DNA from: RECO01 sp050485385
GTDB lineage: Bacteria; Pseudomonadota; Alphaproteobacteria; Geminicoccales; Geminicoccaceae
Direction of reading: 5' to 3'
DNA: 24,807 bases
NCBI GenBank assembly: GCA_050485385.1
Contig: JBJHBG010000076.1
Span: 1-24,807 of the forward strand
The first letter of the stretch is position 1. Each line of letters opens with the position of its first letter. Shown here piece by piece: positions 24,566 through 24,807 of this stretch. Under the pieces are notes generated by a model. That model was not told where the DNA came from. It did not search any database and saw only the letters and a program-made list of their open reading frames with translations. A program made the translations under genes and the position numbers.

Positions 24566-24807
24566 GTGGTCGGCCGCGGCTCGGCGCTGCTCGCGGCGGC
24601 GGTCGGCGCCGCGGCGGCCGTGCTCACGGTGGCCGTCACGACCCCCGCGCCGCTGGCGGTGGCGGCCACGGCGCTGCCTGCGGCCCTGCTGGTCTGGCTC
24701 GCCGCCGCCGGATCCACCGGGGAATACGCCGGGAAACGCATCGCCGAACCGGTCTTCGAGCGACTCGAAGGGCCCGCTGACTCGATCCCAGGCCGCGACC
24801 GCTCGAT
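24566..24807 (+). CDS. Membrane protein, 3' part beyond the window
   Basis: After the dehydrogenase stop one frame stays open to the window end and has nearly all G or C at third codon positions, as the real genes here do. It encodes hydrophobic segments (AAVALVLVVGRGSALLAAAVG, AVLTVAVTTPAPLAVAATALPAALLVWLAAAG) followed by a soluble GEYAGKRIAEPVFERLEG, so a small inner-membrane protein is likely. The family is not recognised. The first standard start is GTG 24566, but the hydrophobic run begins earlier; CTG 24515, overlapping the preceding TGA as CTGA, may be the real start. An opposite-strand reading here looks Arg/Ala-rich and is less likely. Confidence 0.4.
   Translation, partial: MVGRGSALLAAAVGAAAAVLTVAVTTPAPLAVAATALPAALLVWLAAAGSTGEYAGKRIAEPVFERLEGPADSIPGRDRS

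Noticed and set aside
24475..24741. Small minus-strand gene at the window end
   Set aside because: Its translation is Ala/Ser/Thr/Arg-rich low-complexity sequence, and the plus-strand frame has better codon use.

Overview
The window is GC-rich chromosomal DNA, almost certainly from an alphaproteobacterium. The main evidence is the minus-strand block ntrB-ntrC-ntrY-ntrX-trkA-dat-hfq-hflX (14208 down to 4048), with a fused ispDF gene and a cinA/pncC gene diverging from it. That layout is typical of Rhodospirillales-like and related alphaproteobacteria. A species cannot be named from the sequence alone. I see no insertion sequence, integrase, CRISPR array or rRNA.

Left part (1-4047): a structured intergenic element (1-83); an enolase-superfamily enzyme on the minus strand; a tRNA-Thr(TGT) gene; a Crp/Fnr-type regulator diverging from a small conserved-looking hypothetical gene; and a transglutaminase-like protein, with a possible 16-codon mini-ORF joining the last two.

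Centre (4048-14208): a regulatory and housekeeping operon. It encodes two nitrogen two-component systems (NtrBC and the membrane pair NtrYX), the potassium-uptake regulator TrkA, a D-amino-acid aminotransferase, the RNA chaperone Hfq and the ribosome-associated GTPase HflX. Junctions are tight (ATGA overlaps at ntrY/ntrX and ntrX/trkA). hfq has a candidate promoter whose -10 hexamer contains the dat stop codon. hflX follows the hfq stop codon in the same frame and has no standard start codon in the part where its conserved N-terminus appears to begin.

Right of centre (14317-18018, plus strand): ispDF (isoprenoid precursor synthesis), pncC (NMN deamidation), a class I/II aminotransferase and a uracil-DNA glycosylase-family protein, the members of each adjacent pair overlapping or coupled.

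Right part, minus strand (22175 down to 17926): the most unusual block. A nitrile-hydratase-family enzyme is encoded by three overlapping genes: beta-like N-half, beta-like C-half, and a cobalt-type alpha subunit. This is the gene order and subunit split of thiocyanate hydrolase. A 2-hydroxychromene-2-carboxylate isomerase-like gene overlaps the end of the set. It is followed by a YihY/BrkB membrane protein and a DoxX plus ring-cleavage-dioxygenase-like pair that resembles Bacillus catDE. Together they suggest detoxification or catabolism of nitrile, thiocyanate or aromatic compounds, but the substrates cannot be read from the sequence.

Far right, plus strand (22295-24807): a HAD class IIA hydrolase lacking the second motif I aspartate, an unrecognised 198-residue protein, a short-chain dehydrogenase very like DHRS6/BDH2, and the beginning of a membrane protein cut by the window edge.
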